From assembly GCA_964030475.1 (NCBI GenBank), contig CAXIPT010000001.1, forward strand, positions 20,154,133 through 20,218,132: DNA of 64,000 nucleotides, written 5' to 3'. Position numbers and translations under genes: made by a program. This DNA comes from Tethya wilhelma. Its lineage: Eukaryota > Porifera > Demospongiae > Tethyida > Tethyidae. The first letter of the stretch is position 1; every line of letters starts with the position of its first letter. Under the pieces are notes generated by a model that worked only from the letters and a program-made list of their open reading frames with translations, made no database searches and was not told the DNA's origin. This document shows positions 10,977 to 22,264 of the stretch, piece by piece.

Positions 10977-12618
10977 AACCTCTCTGTTACAGTCAATATC
11001 TGATCACGTGTATAGATTGTGTGCAAAGTAAGGTCCCATTCTGATGCTCAATGTCAAAGGAGTTTGAAATTACTATGATGCAAGTTTTGAGCAGATTTCA
11101 TGAATAAACTCGCTAGCTTACTATGGCCATTTTGTGTGGGTGGGAATCAAAATAAACATAATTTAATAGGCTCATAGAAACTCTTGATACTATCTCAAAG
11201 CCGAAAGGATTTGGTCTCAAAATGGCTCATTATTGCTCAAAAGGGTCAAAGGTCAAATTTAGTAGCTCTCTAAAACAGATTTTTCTGTCATATATTTGCC
11301 ACTCATGCACTCACAGGGAACAACTAATGGCAGGCAGCTTGAAAGACAACAGATAAACAAAAAACATACTGTGAAAAAAAGCAAAAAAATGCTCATCAAG
11401 TCTGTACAAGGCTTCTTGTACTATGTATACACTTTTGACCACCACATTCTCTCACAAAATGTCTGAGAGGTATCAAAAACCAGCGCCGTGATATAATTCA
11501 AGATACCCTACAAGCTCACATACCTCACTGCCTCTCTCTTCTCTCCACCAGGGAAGAAAAATGGATTTTATACAGCCCTGTCACAAATTCAAGTTTTCCA
11601 GCACATGCAAACTTCAGCTCACCTATGTGGCACTGAAAGGGGTCAGAGGTCAGAGCCTGACAGAGGTCAGAGGTCAATCACACGCTTGGAAGCTTCGTCC
11701 GTGAAGTTACAGCTAGCTAGCACACACTCTCCACTAGCCATTGGTATGTGGTATCTGCATGTGTGGCTATGTAGCTAGTCTGCTAGAATCAATACTGAAT
11801 TGACAAGTTGAGAGTAAACAATCATATAAGTACATGTGCACATGCACTATGTAATAGACTATGCTATGACCTTTTTCTACATATTTCTATTCAGAGATAT
11901 GTACCATATTTACAAAGGAAACCATAATTTGCAAACTACTATGCAATGATTGTCATGCCATATAATATATCACATGAACAGTACATTCAAATGAATAGCA
12001 TAATATTATAATAATTATGTCCTCTAGTACTCTCATTATTAATCTCAATATGTCTAACAACAACACCTTTGTTGATTGTAGATTACATCATAGGCATTAT
12101 AGCATGACAATTGTAACAATTGCATTGTTATTGTTTATGATATTTTGTTTATTTGTGTTATAATAGAAGCAAAATGTTTGTGTCACTAAATAACAATATT
12201 TACTGTTTGTTTACAAGACACCCCACCCACCAATTTCTTTTTCGTGAATCCTTCATCCTTAGCTTAGTACTTCTGTGCGAATCTGTGGCATAAACTTGTA
12301 CCCAGACAGACATAGAAGGAATTCACGCTGAGGATGCTAAAGTATTGTATGTAGAGCTACACATTGGACCAACACAAGCACACAAGTACTGGTTTCTTTT
12401 GATAGCATATTATGGGACTTTCTTTATAACCTTACATAAATCCTCCATGCAGTATAATATAGAGTATAATGACAGGAAACAAGAACTTGATATTCAGCTA
12501 CTTAAGGAGAAGTTTTACCTGTGAATTATCATGGTGTGGAGATCCTATTAAGTGGCAATAACCAGTGAAGGACACAGCTTATCTCTGTAACGTACTACTC
12601 CTCAAAGTTCGAGGCCTG
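10977..12618. other. Spacer between A2 and B1
   Basis: No gene found. It contains a stretch at about 11,160-11,270 that recurs at 42,200-42,275 upstream of C5, and a reverse-strand remnant (about 11,640-11,750) of the spacer seen at 3,725-3,840. Confidence 0.55.
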
Positions 12619-12624
12619 TATATA
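12619..12624 (+). promoter_or_regulatory. Possible TATA box of B1
   Basis: TATATA about 50 bases before the B1 start codon. This is weaker evidence than for the A and C genes because no copy is conserved elsewhere in the window. Confidence 0.35.
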
Positions 12625-12668
12625 CTGCTACTATTTTCTACTCTCACAACAAGGAATTTCAAATCATC

Positions 12669-13295
12669 ATGAAGGCAACTGTACTACTAGTCTGTCCTCT
12701 ACTTATCATCCTTATTGGTGTTGTATTGGCAAGTGAAGGTATGCTATATATGCACTTAATGTTTTCGGGGTACGATTTACATTTCATTTCAAAGCAGCTT
12801 ACCATTGTTGTTCCTCCCCCCCAAATCACTATAGATGCCTGCATTGTACCTCTCTATCGCTATCGGACTATAACTAGTGTTCAGGGAGACCACATCTACA
12901 CAACAGACCCAACGGACTTTGTACAAGGCTGGGTCGATGAAGGCATTGAAGCAAAAATCTTCAATGGAAAAGTAGCAGGCACTGTCCCTCTCTATCGTTA
13001 CAAGAATCCCTACATCAAGGACCACTTTTACACCACCAACGCTTTGGAGATCGGTACCACAACTCCTGGTGTCACTGGAAACAATGGCTACATATCAGAA
13101 GGAATCACCGGCTACTGCTACCCTGCAAGAGTCCTGGGCACGATCCCTCTCCATCGCTTCTATAGTGCTGAGAATACCGATCATTTCTACACGACCAACC
13201 CTGATGTAGAGGTTGGCACGTCTGTACCCGGTCAGATGGGGAACTATGGTTACGTATCTCAGGGAGTGACCTGCTACGTATTTCCGAGAGTTTAA
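12669..13295 (+). CDS. Secreted triple-repeat protein B1 (DUF5648-like)
   Basis: Exons 12669-12738 and 12835-13295, phase 1, 176 codons plus stop. Exon 1 is a signal peptide (MKATVLLVCPLLIILIG...). Exon 2 encodes three repeats of about 47-50 residues with the pattern P-L-Y/H-R-Y/F ... D-H-x-Y-T-T ... G-x-x-x-E/Q-G-x-x-x-Y/K. I recognise this as the repeat of unknown function called DUF5648; no activity is established that I can cite. The intron is 96 nt, divisible by three and free of stops, so an unspliced reading also stays open. The spliced form is preferred because every paralogue splits at the same position. Confidence 0.8.
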   Translation: MKATVLLVCPLLIILIGVVLASEGMLYMHLMFSGYDLHFISKQLTIVVPPPQITIDACIVPLYRYRTITSVQGDHIYTTDPTDFVQGWVDEGIEAKIFNGKVAGTVPLYRYKNPYIKDHFYTTNALEIGTTTPGVTGNNGYISEGITGYCYPARVLGTIPLHRFYSAENTDHFYTTNPDVEVGTSVPGQMGNYGYVSQGVTCYVFPRV

Positions 13296-14124
13296 ATTAG
13301 ATCTTAAGGACATTATAATATATAACCCAATAAGAATCTATTACGTATAGCTCATATTAAACTACATTAATTTTTAAAAAAGGAGCTATACTTTAATAAT
13401 TATTATGAGAAATGCAGTTTTATCAATTGAATTGACCCATACAAACTACCAAAGTGATTATTAATTTTATTCAAACTGCTGCTTTGCTTTAAAGTAAATT
13501 TTATTTCATGATTGATTATTAAACAAATATTAAAGACTTCATGTTAATTGTTGGTACATGTACATGTGTGAGGCTCTACAACCATGATGTAATGAATCTA
13601 TAGATGTACAAAGTCATGCTTTGATATCTCCTATACACAACAACAGAGGCTATATATAAGCCTGCATGTACATATATAACATTAATGTTTGATCTCTCTG
13701 ATTAAATTTTAACGAATCCTTCCTCCCATGTTCAAGAATCAAGATAGGATAGTTCCATGTCATAAACTTGTACCAGTACATCCACATGAAAGAAACAAGC
13801 ACAAAATTACTTGTCCGACAAAAATCTATTAGTTGTATATCAAAGAATAAGTGCTAGGGTTTCGGCATCATAGGATCTTCATTAACCTTGTCTTCTTCAT
13901 AATCTTCCAATGCATGGCCATGAATGGGTTTAACAAGAGGAAAACAAGACAAGAAACCCAATATTCAAGCAGCTATTTATTTAAGGGAGAAACGTCAATT
14001 TTCAGCGCTGAGAGTGGTGCCAAAATTTGCTCCCAAGTGACAACAAAGCTTATCATCAACTTTTCTCAACTATTAGATTTGAGGTACATGTATGCTGCTA
14101 CTCATTGCAATCACTGAAGGAATC
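13296..14124. other. Spacer between B1 and B2
   Basis: No gene found. About 13,320-14,020 is paralogous to 40,740-42,150. The site near 13,630-13,640 is the empty counterpart of the 835-bp element at 40,980-41,814. Confidence 0.7.
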
Positions 14125-14771
14125 ATGAAGTCAACCATACTAGTCTGTGCTTTGCTTTTCATCCTCCTTGATGTTGGTTTGGCAGGAGGTATGTACAGAC
14201 TCTCATTAATTGTTATGCATGACGTGCATAAAATTTAATAATTTCATGCAATTTTTGTTGAAACTGTTCTTGTTTTCATCCCCTAAATCACTGTATAGAT
14301 TATTGCATTGTACCACTCTATCGCTATCGTAATATTGGTGAAGGAGACTACCTCTACACAACAGATCCAAAGGAGTTTGTACCAGGCTGGGCTGATGAAG
14401 GCATTGAAGCCAAAATCTTCAATGGACCTGTACCGGGCACCGACCCTCTCCTTCGCTACTATAACCCTGACATCAAGGACCACTTTTACACAACCAATGC
14501 TTGGGAGATCGGTACCACAGATTCAGGTGTCATTGGAAACAATGGTTATATTTTGGAAGGAATCACCGGCTACTGCTATCCTGCGTGGATCTTGGGCACA
14601 ATCCCTCTCCATCGCTTCTACAGTGCTGAGAGCATGAATCATTTCTACACAACAAATCCTGATGTAGAGATTGGCACATCTATACCCGGTCAGACAGCTA
14701 ATGGCTATGTATCTCAAGGAGTGACCTGCTACGTATTTCCCAGAGTTGAAACCAACAGTTTTAAGTTTTAA
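14125..14771 (+). CDS. Secreted triple-repeat protein B2 (DUF5648-like)
   Basis: Exons 14125-14188 and 14299-14771, phase 1, 178 codons plus stop. The signal peptide MKSTILVCALLFILLDVGLA is followed by three repeats close to those of B1 (for example D-H-F-Y-T-T-N-A-W-E-I-G-T-T). Differences from the consensus include L-L-R-Y in repeat 2 and N-H-F-Y-T-T in repeat 3. The C-terminus is extended by about eight residues compared with B1. The whole frame is open only when the intron is removed. Confidence 0.8.
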
Positions 14772-15234
14772 GAAGGCTTGTAAATTTTGATTTTGCAGTT
14801 ATTTTGTAACTTTGAAAAGTCCCTCAAGCAACACTGAGTTAGTATATATAGTGTATATTTTGTAGACTATGGTAACAGTTATATAACATGTAACAATCAG
14901 TGTTTTTTTTTGGGTGTTTTTTTTTGTTAGCTGATTATGATAGTAAGTTAGATATATAGGTGTGTGGAACTGTGGATAAACTTCAATATTGAAAATAGCA
15001 TAACTTTAATTGTCATAATACAATACCTATTATCCAGTCAAAATTACTGTGTAAAAATGATGGCAGATGCTATAGCCTAAGCTTGTACCCAGGCTCTCTC
15101 CTTTGACCTTTCACTCACGGAAAGGAAGGAGAGAGCCTGGGTACAGGCAAGGCAGATGGTAAACATTTCCTTCACAGAATCTGATGGAACCAAACAAGGA
15201 GCTAAATGATATATAGATGGTCCTTTTCAGTACG
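14772..15234. other. Spacer with a short foldback at 15,076-15,150
   Basis: No gene. A hairpin with arms of about 22 bases (gtacccaggctctctcctttg and its inverse) belongs to the caggctc foldback family. Confidence 0.5.
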
Positions 15235-15813
15235 TACTATTATAGTACCGTGACCTGTAGGGATCTGGTATATAGGAAATGTGTACATGTAGTCACGTTC
15301 AGTGACCATTTCCTCTAGCTACATGCAGTGATCGAACATTTCCTCTACATGCAGTGACAATTTCCTCTGCATGCAGTGACCATTTCCTCAACAATTTCTG
15401 GTGTGCGCATGGATGGAACCATGCAAGCAGAGGTCAAGGAGCTGAATGAATTAATGGACAACATCCTTTTTCACCCTGGAAGAACATAAGGTCTCTTTCC
15501 CAGTGCTGCCTGCACATGTGGCTAGCTATTGGAGTAAATTACTCTAATTATGGACCTCTATACACAATATTGTATAGCTTTTGCACGTAATATTAATTTA
15601 TGTTAGCTAATCATCAATGATAATTAGGAACAAATGTGGCTATAAAAGCAAGTGAAGTTAAGCTACCAGACATAAAGTTTCATTCGGCAAGAATCAAACA
15701 TCCAATTCTCAACTTAAGCTAGGATCAATCGACAATCATATTCACTCTAACTATTGGACAATTAAGATTCTACCACTTGACTCACTTCGAACTACAGCTG
15801 TTGTTTCATACAC
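15235..15813 (+). promoter_or_regulatory. Shared promoter cassette upstream of B3
   Basis: Several copies of the motif atgcagtgaccatttcctc at about 15,297-15,390, then a short conserved reading frame (15,410-15,490), then a TATA box (tataaaa, 15,641-15,647) in tggctataaaagca, then a 5' UTR with aaagtttcattcggcaagaa. The same order occurs upstream of C2, C3 and C4, and the TATA/UTR part also upstream of C5, although C encodes an unrelated protein. Confidence 0.7.
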
Positions 15814-16413
15814 ATGGCCATCATGAAATTCCAGGCTATTCTATCGCTACTTGTTGCTGCTGTGCTCTTCACAGGAGAAACTGAAGGTAAGCTGCACTAT
15901 GCATGCCAAGTGACTTTCTACCTACTAATATCCTTAAAAATTTCTCTCTTAACAGCACTATGTACAGTACCATTCTATCGCTACTGGAATAGCAAAGCTG
16001 GGGATCACTTCTACACAACAAACTTTGCGGAATTAGGAGCTGGAGCCAATGGTTACGTTTCAGAGGGTATCCAATGCAAAATCTTCGATGGAAGTCAAGT
16101 ACCAGGCACTGTCCCTCTCTATCGCTACTTGCAGCCCGAATTTCCTGACCACTTATTCACCACCAATCCTCACGAAATTGGTACCACAGTTCCTGGTGTA
16201 GTAGGAAATCATGGCTACATATTTCAAGGAATTGCCGGCTACTGTTTTGAAAGTCAAGTCCCAAACACAGTTCCTCTCTATCGCTATTGGGGTAGTAATG
16301 CAGATCATTTCTACACAACCAATGCTGGTGAGGTTGGTACAATTACACCTGGTCAGACTGGAAACCATGGCTACATATCAGAGGGAGTGGCTTGCTACGT
16401 TTATCCCAACTAA
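15814..16413 (+). CDS. Secreted triple-repeat protein B3 (DUF5648-like)
   Basis: Exons 15814-15886 and 15956-16413, phase 1, 176 codons plus stop. An in-frame Met three codons later (15,823) aligns with the B4 and B5 starts and may be the true start. Signal peptide MKFQAILSLLVAAVLFTG. The three repeats are regular: each has P-x-Y-R-Y followed by D-H-F/L-F/Y-T-T and G-Y-x-x-x-G. The 69-nt intron is in frame and open, as in B1. It is closest to B4, including the 3' flank. Its promoter is of the C-gene type. Confidence 0.82.
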   Translation: MAIMKFQAILSLLVAAVLFTGETEGKLHYACQVTFYLLISLKISLLTALCTVPFYRYWNSKAGDHFYTTNFAELGAGANGYVSEGIQCKIFDGSQVPGTVPLYRYLQPEFPDHLFTTNPHEIGTTVPGVVGNHGYIFQGIAGYCFESQVPNTVPLYRYWGSNADHFYTTNAGEVGTITPGQTGNHGYISEGVACYVYPN

Positions 16414-16875
16414 TGTTGAGAACAGCAACTAACAAGTTATCAGTGACGATCTCAGCTAATTAATAACAATGCCATGCATGCAATGGCCAGATGCTATAGA
16501 TAATTATATAATATGACTTTGATTTTACCCAACAATTATGATATCACTATACTACATTTTCTTGAATGCATGCACACTAGAAATCTACTATAATGGAACG
16601 GTTAAAATGGGCCAAGAAACTTGCATGCATGATGGCACAGTATAAGTTTGCATGGTGCATGTTATGCATGAATAGGAAACATGAGAGAATCTGTATGACA
16701 GTAGGGAAATTTTATTCTTAGTCTGTATACTACAGGCTACTACTGAAACACAGTTTAAAGGTGGCTAAGCTGAGAATTAGCAATATGGCACAGTCACTGT
16801 TTACCTCAGGTCCTGTGCATGCACAGCAAAGTTATAATCAGACTATATAGACTTCTACTTGTGAATTATTGTACA

Positions 16876-16948
16876 ATATGGGCCGACATCGGCCTGCCAT
16901 AAACCCAGCTGGAGATGTAGGAAGCTCTACACTTGGCCTTGCATTTGT
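16876..16948 (+). pseudogene. Fragment of a C-family exon 2
   Basis: About 24 codons matching R-H-R-P-A-T-N-P-A-G-D-V-G-T-A-T-L-G-L-A of C1 and C5, with substitutions, stopping where the Cys-rich C-terminus should begin. The sequence that follows (aaaacat...tttttgcacagtat) also recurs after C2 at about 21,025. Confidence 0.75.
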
Positions 16949-16988
16949 AAAACATTAAATTTTTGCACAGTATATATACAAATTTGAA

Positions 16989-16990
<2 letters not shown>

Positions 16991-17034
<44 letters not shown>
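16991..17034. repeat. CA dinucleotide microsatellite
   Basis: A run of CA units in the spacer between B3 and C1. Confidence 0.95.
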
Positions 17035-17037
<3 letters not shown>

Positions 17038-18291
17038 CATGCATGATGACAATATGCATGTGAATTACAAAGGCTTCAATTTGAGACAAAACAAAACAAA
17101 TTAAATAAAAGCTTATACAAGCAACTGAATACTTGATGGTCATGCAAGGTCTGTTCTACATAAAAGCAGGAAATACAAGTATTACAGTCATTTTTTGATG
17201 GTGATTGCGAATTGCCTGTATAATTATTATAGTTTATGCACATCAGTGTTCACCCTAAAGCTAGGTATGCGAGGTATATACCGCGCTTGACATTTATCTA
17301 AAACAATATCTGAGAGAATAATCTGGCTTTATAAATGCTAGCAACCACACATTTTGTAATAATGGCATCAGCCAGTTTGTCAAATCACATGATATGGGAG
17401 TGATTTGAGTATTGTCAGTAGAGCCATGTTACCATGTGACTCTAAAAAAAGGCCTCCACACTGCAGCTAATACTGCCTGCTTCTACATGTAGCTATAGTG
17501 AGCCAGAACTCAAAGCGAAAGAAGAGTGGTACCTATAGCTATCAGAAATTTCTGGGGTGAACACTGATGCACATAATACATAAAGATGGAATATACATAG
17601 CTACATAACGTTATGCATATTCAGAGGTACACTTAGGTGCATGTAAATTTGTAATGCTAACGTTAACGTGTCATTCAACTGCATGGAGCATTTTCACTTA
17701 ATAAATTGGTCAAAAAACACTGAAACATGATCGTTAACATTACAGTGAGTGCACAGATCAAATTTGGCAGACTATTTTTCAAACAATATATAGGCTGACA
17801 AGAGAAAAAAGGTACTGAAACTATATACTGGACACATTGTAAATAATACGTGCCATTGATATGTATATATCCCCTATTGGAACATACGTACAGTATGTTA
17901 AGTTGTGACTGACACTGAACATGACAATGAAACTCAGACTGAACATGCACATTGTAAACAGTACATGCGCCATTCATGTGATCAATTGATATGTACACCA
18001 TTCTCAGGCGGCTATTGGAACATACATACAACAATATAATTATGTGTACGGAACATAATTATACGTACAGTAAGACTTTTACTTGTGACTGACAAGAGCA
18101 AGTGAAACTATAGACTGACACTTTCACTTGGTCGACTATAAATTCTATATTTTATTATTATGACATCAAGAGACATGTAGCCTATATATGTGACTCTATC
18201 CATGGACATTTTACTGTATTGTATGTTTGCTATGCAATTATTTGCAGGTATAAGTTCAGTTACAGTATTGTGTTACTTGAACAAAAGCAGC

Positions 18292-18297
18292 TATAAA
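18292..18297 (+). promoter_or_regulatory. TATA box of C1
   Basis: TATAAA in gcagctataaattt, 94 bases before the start codon. C1 lacks the shared upstream cassette of the other C genes. Confidence 0.55.
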
Positions 18298-18385
18298 TTT
18301 GGTAAAATAGCAGGCATCTGAAATCAGGACAAATTAAAGAATATTTCAAAATACTCTCAAAGATTGATCGACAACACTTAACAAA

Positions 18386-18966
18386 ATGAAGATATTTGTT
18401 TTGTCTCTACTGCTAGCATTTGTGTGCTACGCAAACAGCTCACCCTGGTCATCTCTTATGCAAGAAATGGAGGATGAGACAAAAGCTATTGAGCAGGTAA
18501 TAACTCTATTGTGAGAATTCATTATAATTATAGGCATTGAAAAAATATTTAGGTGCAGGCTCAGATGCACAATCCGTCATCTCCCACGATTGAGGAGCAA
18601 ATGGCTCAATCAATGTGCCAAGCAACGGCAACTTCTAAGAATGCAGGATTTGGAGTTGTCTATGCTGTCGGTCGAGGCTGTGGCAGTGGAGTGGGTGGAC
18701 CAACTGCTCAACACTCTTGTGAACAAATCTGCAATGGTCACAATCTGCCCGAAAATCAGCCTTATCTCACCAACAAGTACAGATGTGTTGCAGCCTTCCA
18801 TGTGTACCGACATCGGCCTGCGACAAACCCAGCTGGAGATGTGGGAACCGCTACACTTGGCCTTGCATCGGCTGAAACCAGCTGTAACTATCTACCAACT
18901 GGTTGTGGACCAAATTTCTGTTGCTGCTTCTTGCCTTTCAACCACAAAGAACCTCTTGGTAAATGA
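18386..18966 (+). CDS. Secreted Cys-rich protein C1 (unrecognised family)
   Basis: Exons 18386-18496 and 18553-18966, phase 0, 174 codons plus stop. Exon 1 encodes a signal peptide (MKIFVLSLLLAFVCYANSS) and the start of an acidic mature segment. Exon 2 has ten cysteines in a conserved order: S-M-C, R-G-C-G, H-S-C-x-x-I-C, Y-R-C, T-S-C-x4-T-G-C-G and F-C-C-C-F, plus a Gly-rich G-R-G-C-G-S-G-V-G-G-P loop. The even number suggests disulfides. I do not recognise the fold. C1 differs from C2-C5 near the exon junction (M-H-N-P-S-S instead of V-C-L-P-P-T), so it lacks their extra cysteine there. Confidence 0.8.
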
Positions 18967-19689
18967 AAAATTATAATCATAAAGAACAAGACTGATTATA
19001 TAAGTAGTTAATGACTTCATCAATGAGGAAATTTGTACTAAATTTTAATGTAATTGTTTTGAATATAATTATATACAATTGCAACATAATAGTCATAATT
19101 TATTGATTGAGGACTCAATGTCATGGCCATGCATTCATGGGTATGAATCATTATGATACACCAGATTCTACATAAAATTATTATAACAAAATTTATAAGT
19201 ACCCACTCAATGTATTTGCTATACATTGTCAATCATGCTAGTCTATCGAGCTAGACCCTTTTCTCACCGCTGCCTAACACCAGGGAGAGAAAGAGGTCGC
19301 ATGTCAGGGGTAGAAAAAAGGGTCTAGCTCGATAGACTAGTAGACTGCATGCCAAAAGTACCAATTTATTTTACAAGACTTAGTAGAAGCTTAAAATACA
19401 CTGATATCATTTATTCTGTACACACAATCGATTAGAAAACATATAGCTTATAGTGAATACATGACTAGCAAAACATAAGTAGCGCATTGCAATTGGTTGG
19501 AAACAACTATAGACTCGCCCCCAGGCCCCCTCACCTACTGTGTAACAATGATGGGAGATGCTAAACATTCCTTCATAGATGGAACCAAACAAAGAGCTGA
19601 ATGCTAGATCGTTATGCACCCTTTGTTTTATACAGGGAGAATTCTACAGAACATGCAAGGTTCTTTTCAGTACTATACTACCAAGATAA
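18967..19689. other. Spacer between C1 and the C2 promoter
   Basis: No gene. The stretch from about 19,020 to 19,660 is paralogous to 39,440-39,850 downstream of C4. It contains the foldback at 19,238-19,340. Confidence 0.55.
19238..19340. mobile_element. Foldback element, ctagtctatcgagctagaccc termini
   Basis: 103 bases with inverted arms of about 25 bases (ctagtctatcgagctagacc and inverse). A half copy of one arm is present near 29,190-29,212. Confidence 0.7.
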
Positions 19690-20263
19690 AGATGGCCTGC
19701 AGGTATCTGGTATAGGAAATGTATACATGTAGTCACGTTCAGTGACCATTTCCTCTACATGCAGTGACCATTTCCTCAACAATTTCTGGTGTGCACACAG
19801 TATGAACCATGCAAGCAGAGGCCAAGGAGCTGAATGAATTAATGGGCAACATCCTTTTTCACAATGGAAGAACATATATGTACCATGTACAATGTGCATT
19901 GTAGCGTATTTGTAGCACGGTATGCATGTCACATGAGATTCTTGGCCTATAAGGTCTCTTTCCCAGTGCTGCCTGCACATGTGGCTAGCTATTGGAGTAA
20001 ACTACTCTAATTATGGACTTCTCTCTATATACATACCATAAATTATAGTGTATAGCATGCATTTGCACATGTAATATTATGTAAAGCTTATAATTATTGC
20101 ATTGTGTTATGTTAGCTAATCATCAATGATACATAATATAATGTTATACTTGAACAAATGTGGCTATAAAAGCAGGTGAAATTAAGCTACAAGACATAAA
20201 GTTTCATTGGGCAAGAATCAAATATCTCTCAACTTAAGGATCAGTCGACAATATTCAACAAAA
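19690..20263 (+). promoter_or_regulatory. Shared promoter cassette upstream of C2
   Basis: Same order as before B3: gcagtgaccatttcctc repeats (about 19,738-19,780), the conserved short frame starting at 19,807 (M-Q-A-E-A-K-E-L-N-E-L-M), the TATA box tataaaa at 20,165-20,171, then the aaagtttcatt...ggcaagaatc UTR. Confidence 0.7.
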
Positions 20264-20885
20264 ATGAAGATATTTGTTTTGTCTCTGCTGCTAGCATTTG
20301 TGTGCTATGCGAACAGCTCACCCTGGTCATCTCTTATGCAAGAAATAGTGGATGAGACAATGGCTAATCAACAGGTAACTATATATATACTAACAGAATG
20401 TACATCTAAATCAAACAATTATTAATCACATAACTTATTACGATCATAATAATCACTAAAAATCTTACCGGGTGCAGTCTCAGGTGTGTCTTCCACCAAC
20501 TCCCACAATGGAGGAGCAAATGGCTCAATCGATATGCCAAGCGGCGGCGACTTCTAAGAATGCAGGATTTGGAGTTGTCTATGCTGTTGGTCGAGGCTGT
20601 GGCAGTGGAGTAGGTGGACCAACTGCAAGGCATTCTTGTGATCAAATCTGCACTGCTCACAATCTGCCCAAAAATCAACCTCATCTCACCAATGATTACA
20701 GATGTATTGCAGCCTACAATGTGGCCCGAAATCGGCCTGCCACAAACCCAGCTGGAGATGTAGGAACCGCCACACTTGGCCTTATATCTGCTGAAACCAG
20801 CTGTAACTATCTACCAACTGGTTGTGGACCAAATTTCTGTTGCTGCTTCTTGCCTTTCAACCATGTAGAACCACTTGGTAAATGA
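20264..20885 (+). CDS. Secreted Cys-rich protein C2
   Basis: Exon 1 20264-20374 (37 codons, signal peptide MKIFVLSLLLAFVCYANSS) and exon 2 ending at the stop 20,883-20,885. In the other copies exon 2 starts after ...cttag at a gtgcag. Here that AG is replaced by ...cttaccgg, so the next AG (20,476-20,477) is the likely acceptor. Exon 2 then starts at 20,478, losing two codons (V-Q) but keeping phase 0. The predicted protein is 172 residues. All cysteines of the family are present, including the extra one in V-C-L-P-P-T. Confidence 0.78.
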
Positions 20886-22264
20886 AAAACTTTAAGCAAC
20901 GAAACTCGAATTATTATTATTATTTAAGATTAATTTTTGGTAAAAAGGACAATTAATTATCAATTGTTATGAGGAGATATAATTATTACTAGTACAAAGA
21001 ATTCTAATGCGCTGTATATTAGTAAAACATAAAATTTTTGTACAGTATACAAACTTGAAAGAAAAAACACGCATAATTATACACATGCATGCAGACGCAT
21101 ACACACAAATACTATACATGCATGATGGCAGCATGCATGGTCAAACTTCATGGGAATTATATAAGACTTTAATCATTTGAGACAAAACCAAGCAAAAGCC
21201 CATGCAAAGAGCTGAATGCTAGATGGCCATGCAATGTCTGCTCTCAGGAGAATATATATATTAATTATATTATTATTCTTTTCAGTACAGTACTAGATCC
21301 CAGAATATAATTATGTATATAAATTATATAAAGCAGGAAATATATACAAGCGGATTACAGTTATTTTCTGATGATGATTACCTATAGTCCATGCATCAGT
21401 ACATATAAAGATGCAAGCAGAAGTCAAATGCATGCAGCTGCATGCATGCATGAATGCATTGATGCAGTATGCATGCATGGGCAATATCTAGAAGTCTCAA
21501 AGTATTTTGATAATAGTATACTGGATATGTGACTATGCAAAGAAATAATTATTATCATAATCTATGTTTTTCAGATAGGTGCATGACTGCAGGAATCACA
21601 TATATATTTGTAAATTTGTAATACAAATTGGTTAATGTGTCATTCAACTGCATGGAACACTTTCACTTAATTGATCAATTGATCCAAAACACCAAAAGAT
21701 GATCACTATAACATTACAGTGAGTGACAGATAGGCTTAGGGGGAATATGCTGGCACTAACATGAACTGGAATAATAGCCATATACCCCGGAAACAGACAT
21801 AATTTGAGAATAATAGGTTAATTTTCAGCACTACTTGACCCTGACCCTACCAAATCACATGCTAGACCAAAATTTGCTTTAGGATTTCTAAACTAGCTGA
21901 ACTGAAGCATGAGGAACTCTATTGAAACCTAACTGCTAAGTTCTGAAGTTGGTAATGAGTTGTTTGAATGCTTGAACATTAACTTTGACATATGAAACTG
22001 CATGCATAAAAATTAATATCATGAGTATTTTTTGAGAATAATAGGTCGAAACATAAAGCATAATAGGTGAGTTCAAATGGAAGTGCGCAGAATTGAATAA
22101 TATTGGTAAAATTCAAAAGCATAATCCCCTAAGCCTATAGTGATAGATTGGACACATTGTAAAGGAGCCAAGGAGCTGAATGCTTTAGATGGTCATGCAA
22201 CAGTCTGCAGCAACACTCATTTTATACCAGGAAAATCCTATAGAATAAGGTATCCTTTTCAGTA
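20886..22264. other. Spacer between C2 and the C3 promoter
   Basis: No gene found. From about 21,275 onward it is paralogous to 37,205-38,160 upstream of C4. It contains the inverted-repeat element at 21,731-22,137. Confidence 0.6.
21731..22137. mobile_element. MITE with taggcttagggg termini
   Basis: Starts taggcttagggggaatatgc and ends with the inverse gcataatcccctaagccta. The interior repeats the motif gagaataatagg. The copy at 37,643-38,050 sits at the same position of the paralogous block, so insertion preceded that duplication. Confidence 0.7.

Larger units (their letters stand above)
16414..18291. other. Spacer between B3 and C1
   Basis: No intact gene. It contains the C-family fragment at 16,876-16,948, a CA microsatellite at 16,991-17,034, and AT-rich sequence related in part to 21,540-21,730. 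The region 45,230-45,420, downstream of B4, is homologous to the first 350 bases. Confidence 0.55.

Noticed and set aside
12669..13295. Single-exon reading of B1 (208 residues)
   Set aside because: All paralogues split at the same codon with AG/GT borders, and the extra stretch has no similarity to them. The open intron is kept only as a finding on possible retention.
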